Positions 61,161 to 64,000 of a DNA stretch of 64,000 nt are shown here, in pieces. Source of the stretch: Roseomonas sp. CECT 9278 (GTDB lineage Bacteria; Pseudomonadota; Alphaproteobacteria; Acetobacterales; Acetobacteraceae). The stretch's first letter is position 1. The number at the start of each line of letters is the position of its first letter. Under the pieces are notes generated by a model. That model did not search any database and was not told where the DNA came from. It worked only from the letters and a program-made list of their open reading frames with translations. The position numbers and the translations under genes were made by a program. Where the stretch lies: positions 1-64,000 of the forward strand of contig NZ_CAKKLX010000001.1 in assembly GCF_918698155.1 (NCBI RefSeq), written 5' to 3'.

Positions 61161-61778
61161 TCAGCCGATGGCAGCCAAGGCGCGTATCACGGCCGGCCTG
61201 GCCGCGATGCGCCCCGCCCACTTCGCGAGGCTCGGCGTGTCATCGAGCGTCAGGCCGGCATAGCCCGCCGAGCGCACCCAGCAAAAATGCGCGATGTCGG
61301 CCACCGAGTAGCCGTGGCCATCGAGCCAGTCCTGCGTTTCGAGGCGCCGCTCCAGAACCTCCAGGTGACGCCGTGCCTCTCCCTGGAAGCGGTCAATGGC
61401 ATAGGGAATCTGCTCGGGCGCACCGCCCAGGAAGTGGCCGGCATTGCCGAAGTTCGGACCGAGCCCGCCCACCTGGAGAAACAGCCAGCCCATGGTCGCT
61501 GCCCGTCCCGCGACGCCCGGCGCGATCAACCCGCCCCGTGTCTCGGCCAGGTGCAACAGGATGGCCCCCGACTCGAACACCGCCAGCGGGCCGCCCGGCA
61601 CGTCGTGGTCCACCACCGCCGGGATGCGCCCGTTCGGATTGATGGCGAGGAAGTCGGGCTGCTTCTGGTCGCCGCGCGAAAGCTGCAGCCGGATGATGCG
61701 ATAGGGGATGCCGAGCTCCTCCGCCGCGATCGGGATCTTGATGCCGTTCGGCGTCGGCGCCGTGTGGATGTCGAGCAT
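61161..61778 (-). CDS. Glutathione S-transferase-like protein
   Basis: The 205-residue protein is a third GST (MLDIHTAPTPNGIKIPIAAEELGIPYRIIRLQLSRGDQ, FLAINPNGRIPAVVDHDVPGG, FESGAILLHLAE; DGHGYSVADIAHFCWVRSAG). It is outside the TetR operon and preceded by the AhpD-like gene at a 60-bp gap, with which it may be co-transcribed. The LysR-like remnant next to its 3' end may once have regulated it. Confidence 0.9.
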   Translation of the reverse strand: MLDIHTAPTPNGIKIPIAAEELGIPYRIIRLQLSRGDQKQPDFLAINPNGRIPAVVDHDVPGGPLAVFESGAILLHLAETRGGLIAPGVAGRAATMGWLFLQVGGLGPNFGNAGHFLGGAPEQIPYAIDRFQGEARRHLEVLERRLETQDWLDGHGYSVADIAHFCWVRSAGYAGLTLDDTPSLAKWAGRIAARPAVIRALAAIG

Positions 61779-61838
61779 GGGTGCTTGTCCTTCTGCGGAG
61801 GATGCGCCCCGACACTGCGGCCGGGGCGCGTGATGCGG

Positions 61839-62387
61839 TCAGGCGACGCGCGCCTGCACCACCGGGAAGTCGATCTCCGTGCCGCCGACATTGTTGACGT
61901 AGTTGGTCAGCGTGTTGAGCGCGACATGCACAACGATCTCGACGAGCTGCGCGTCGGAGTAGCCGGCCATGCGCACCGCCGCGAGATCCGTGTCGGAGAC
62001 ATGGCCGCGCTGTTCCACGACCTTCACGGCGAAGCGCACCGCCGCATCGGCGCGCGGATCGGTCGAGCCGCCGGCAATGTTCGCTGCGATCTCGGCATCG
62101 TCGAGCTTCGCCATGTTCTTGCCGATGTAGCTGTGCGCTGAGAGGCAGTAGCTGCAGCCATTGACCTGGGCGACGGCCAGCGCGATGCGCTCGCGCGTGC
62201 GGGCGTCCAGGCTGCCCTTCGCCAGCGCGCCGTTCAGGCCGAGATAGCCCTCAAGGGCGGCCGGCGAGTTCGCGACCAGGCGGAACAGGTTCGGCACCAC
62301 GCCGAGCTGCTTCTGCACGGCGTTCAGCAGCGGCTGCGCGGCCTCGGGAGCAGCGGCGACGCTGGCGGGGGTCGGAATGCGGGACAT
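61839..62387 (-). CDS. AhpD-like/carboxymuconolactone decarboxylase family protein
   Basis: The 182-residue protein has the AhpD-like core with redox CxxC and proton-relay His: RERIALAVAQVNGCSYCLSAHSYIGKNMA. ADAAVRFAVKVVEQRGHVSDTDLAAVRMAGYSDAQLVEIVVHVALNTLTNYVNNV follows, typical of peroxidase-related AhpD-like enzymes. It likely acts on alkyl hydroperoxides as a hexamer. The start at 62387 (MSRIPTP) is preceded by GGAGA. Confidence 0.9.
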   Translation of the reverse strand: MSRIPTPASVAAAPEAAQPLLNAVQKQLGVVPNLFRLVANSPAALEGYLGLNGALAKGSLDARTRERIALAVAQVNGCSYCLSAHSYIGKNMAKLDDAEIAANIAGGSTDPRADAAVRFAVKVVEQRGHVSDTDLAAVRMAGYSDAQLVEIVVHVALNTLTNYVNNVGGTEIDFPVVQARVA

Positions 62388-62514
62388 GGTGGTCTCTCCT
62401 TGTTGGATGGCGCGTCGGGCGCTGCGCCCGGCGGTGCTGATCAACTAGGCCCCGCCGCGCCGCACCGGAACGCGCATCCTCGGCAAGAGACAGTTCCGCG
62501 CGCCGCAATGGCGC

Positions 62515-63708
62515 TCACGCAGGCAGCGCGTGGGTCCGCATGCGCACCTCGCCTTCCAGCGTGCGGTGCACCGGGCAGTGGTCCGCGATCTCCAGCAGCC
62601 GCGCACGCTGCGCCTCGTCGAGCGGCCCGATCAGGCGGACGCCGATCTCGATGTCGTCGGCCTTCCCCGACCCATCGGTGGCCGGCACCTTGGCGTGGTC
62701 GAGTTCGACCTCGACGCCCTCCAGGGGCCAACCTTTGCGGTCCGCATACATGCGCAGCGTCATCGAGGTGCAGGCGCCGAGCGAGGCGAGCAGCAGGTCG
62801 TAGGGGCCCGGCCCGGTGCCGCCGCCGCCCAGCCGCTCCGGCTCGTCGGCAAGCAGCCGGTGCGTGCCGCTGCGAACCTCGTTGCGGAAGGCGCCGGCGC
62901 CGGTCTCGCGCACGATCACGCCCTCGACCGGCGCTTCCGCCATGCGCTGCGGGAAGTAGGGATCGGCCCAGGCGAGGATGATGCGTGCCGCCCGCGCCGC
63001 ATCGCCGGGGCCGGAGAGGAAGTGGTCCGCACCGTCGAGCGCGACCAGCGTCTTCGGGTGCCGCGCCGCAGCCAGGATGCGCTCCGCCTCGGCAGCGTCC
63101 ACCACCCTGTCGCCTGGCGCGTGCAGCACGGCGAGCGGACGGCCAAGCGATGCGATCCGCTCGGCCTGTCGGTGCCGGGCGAGATCGACGACGAAGCCGT
63201 GGCCGATCACGAGGGATCGGCCACCAAGCACCACCTCGGCACGGCCGGAAGCCTCGATCGCAGGCAACGCGGCGTCGAAGTGACGGGTGATGCGCGCGAT
63301 GTCGAAGGGTGCGCCGATGGTAACCACGGCGCGCATCTCCGGCAGCCGCGAGGCGACGGCGAGGACCGCTGCCCCGCCGAAGCTATGGCCGATCAGCAGC
63401 GACACCGACGCGACGCGCCCCGACAGCGCCGACGCCGCGGCAGCGATGTCGTCGAGGTTGGAGCTGAAGCTCGTCTCTGCGAACTCGCCCTCGCTCCCGC
63501 CGATCCCGGTCATGTCGAAGCGCAGGACCGCGAGGCCATCCGCCGCCAGCGCACGCGCAAGCCGCGTCGCCGCGGTGGAGTCCTTGCCGCAGGTGAAGCA
63601 GTGCACGAGCAGCGCGACCGCGCGCGGCATGCCGGCTGGTCGTTCGAGGCGCCCGGACAGGCGCTGTCCGCGGGGATTGTCGAAGTCGAAGTGCTCGGTG
63701 GTCGGCAT
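62515..63708 (-). CDS. Alpha/beta-hydrolase - OsmC fusion protein
   Basis: The 397-residue protein joins an alpha/beta-hydrolase (about 1-250: LLVHCFTCGKDSTAATR, nucleophile IGHSFGGAAVLA, APGDRVVDAAEAERI and the catalytic-His region LDGADHFLSG) to a C-terminal OsmC domain. The OsmC part has GGTGPGPYDLLLASLGACTSMTLRMYADRKGWPLEGVEVEL and a second redox Cys in ADHCPVHRTL. OsmC proteins reduce organic hydroperoxides through the two cysteines. Such fusions are known in proteobacteria. With AhpD and GST genes it forms a peroxide/xenobiotic defence cluster. Confidence 0.92.
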   Translation of the reverse strand: MPTTEHFDFDNPRGQRLSGRLERPAGMPRAVALLVHCFTCGKDSTAATRLARALAADGLAVLRFDMTGIGGSEGEFAETSFSSNLDDIAAAASALSGRVASVSLLIGHSFGGAAVLAVASRLPEMRAVVTIGAPFDIARITRHFDAALPAIEASGRAEVVLGGRSLVIGHGFVVDLARHRQAERIASLGRPLAVLHAPGDRVVDAAEAERILAAARHPKTLVALDGADHFLSGPGDAARAARIILAWADPYFPQRMAEAPVEGVIVRETGAGAFRNEVRSGTHRLLADEPERLGGGGTGPGPYDLLLASLGACTSMTLRMYADRKGWPLEGVEVELDHAKVPATDGSGKADDIEIGVRLIGPLDEAQRARLLEIADHCPVHRTLEGEVRMRTHALPA

Positions 63709-64000
63709 CGTCCATTCTCCGTGCGGCGAAGGGCGCCGCCTGTCGGCGAGATGCGCGCACCGTGCCGCGGTCGGAAGCGCCGCTCGTGGCAAGACACCGT
63801 TGCGGATTTCGGCCGCGATCCTTCCCCGAGCCACTACGATCCGGCGCGCACCCACCAGGGCCGCCGGTGCTTCGGCAAGACCCCGATGCAGACTGTCCTG
63901 GACAGCCGGTCGCTTGCGCGCGGAAAACAGCAGAACGGCGAGGCCGATTGACCCACGCCGCCCGACGGCTTCGACCCGGTGGACACTCGCCACGCCAAGT
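63709..64000. other. Window end, upstream of the hydrolase-OsmC gene, no gene seen
   Basis: No convincing coding frame starts or ends here. It should hold the promoter of the minus-strand gene at 63708. The frames that are open give arginine-rich peptides with no motif. Confidence 0.5.

Noticed and set aside
61080-62141. 353-codon plus-strand frame over the GST and AhpD-like genes
   Set aside because: Antisense to two recognisable enzymes.

Overview
The window is high-GC DNA, apart from a lower-GC stretch around 3.8-11.8 kb and a few reverse-strand cargo genes. It looks chromosomal and alphaproteobacterial, most likely Acetobacteraceae (Roseomonas-like). This rests on codon use, a Bug-family binding protein, the serine recombinase/DUF2924 cassette and the type of phage proteins; no database search was possible. 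Its core is a nearly complete siphovirus-type prophage with an attached type I restriction-modification island.

Layout: (1) 0-3.6 kb is host DNA: the end of a nitrate/nitrite reductase with a BFD-like [2Fe-2S] domain, overlapping siroheme synthase cysG; then, on the minus strand, an editing deacylase and a Bug-family solute-binding protein; then tRNA-Gly(GCC). (2) 3.6-4.4 kb, just after the tRNA, holds an AT-rich segment and a decayed fragment of a prohead protease-capsid gene related to the intact one at 40.6 kb. (3) 4.4-11.8 kb is a tightly overlapping defence operon: Phd-like antitoxin, hsdR, hsdS, a PrrC-like anticodon-nuclease candidate, hsdM. (4) 11.9-14.3 kb, minus strand, is a four-gene recombination cassette with a large serine recombinase, the only integrase candidate. 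(5) 14.4-16.7 kb is an unrecognised two-gene module whose second protein ends in a winged helix. (6) 16.7-28 kb is the phage early/replication region: sigma-like protein, RecA-fold ATPase, HNH and PD-(D/E)XK nucleases, helicase, Toprim primase with a C-terminal ATPase-like region, RuvC-like resolvase. (7) 28-34 kb has a cargo gene, two adjacent ParB-methyltransferases and small regulatory-looking genes. (8) 34-57 kb is the morphogenesis operon: terminase, gpW-like protein, portal, protease-capsid fusion, cement protein, holin-like protein, tail tube, gpG/gpGT with a programmed -1 frameshift, tape measure, tail tip and tailspike. Reverse-strand insertions interrupt it: an alpha/beta-hydrolase, a mazEF-phd-like locus and a DUF3800 protein. 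(9) 57-64 kb returns to host DNA, a minus-strand detoxification region: TetR, three GST-like proteins, a peroxiredoxin-like protein, a haloacid dehalogenase, an AhpD-like protein and a hydrolase-OsmC fusion. A scrap of tailspike 3' sequence and a LysR-like remnant lie within it.

The most notable points are a textbook G/GT frameshift element (slippery GGGAAAC, 5-nt spacer, 14-bp hairpin); a perfect 26-bp purine/pyrimidine inverted repeat flanking a 30-bp alternating purine-pyrimidine tract inside the primase gene (possible replication origin); the PrrC-like gene inside the hsd operon; and phage gene relics on both sides of the prophage, which suggest repeated visits by related phages.
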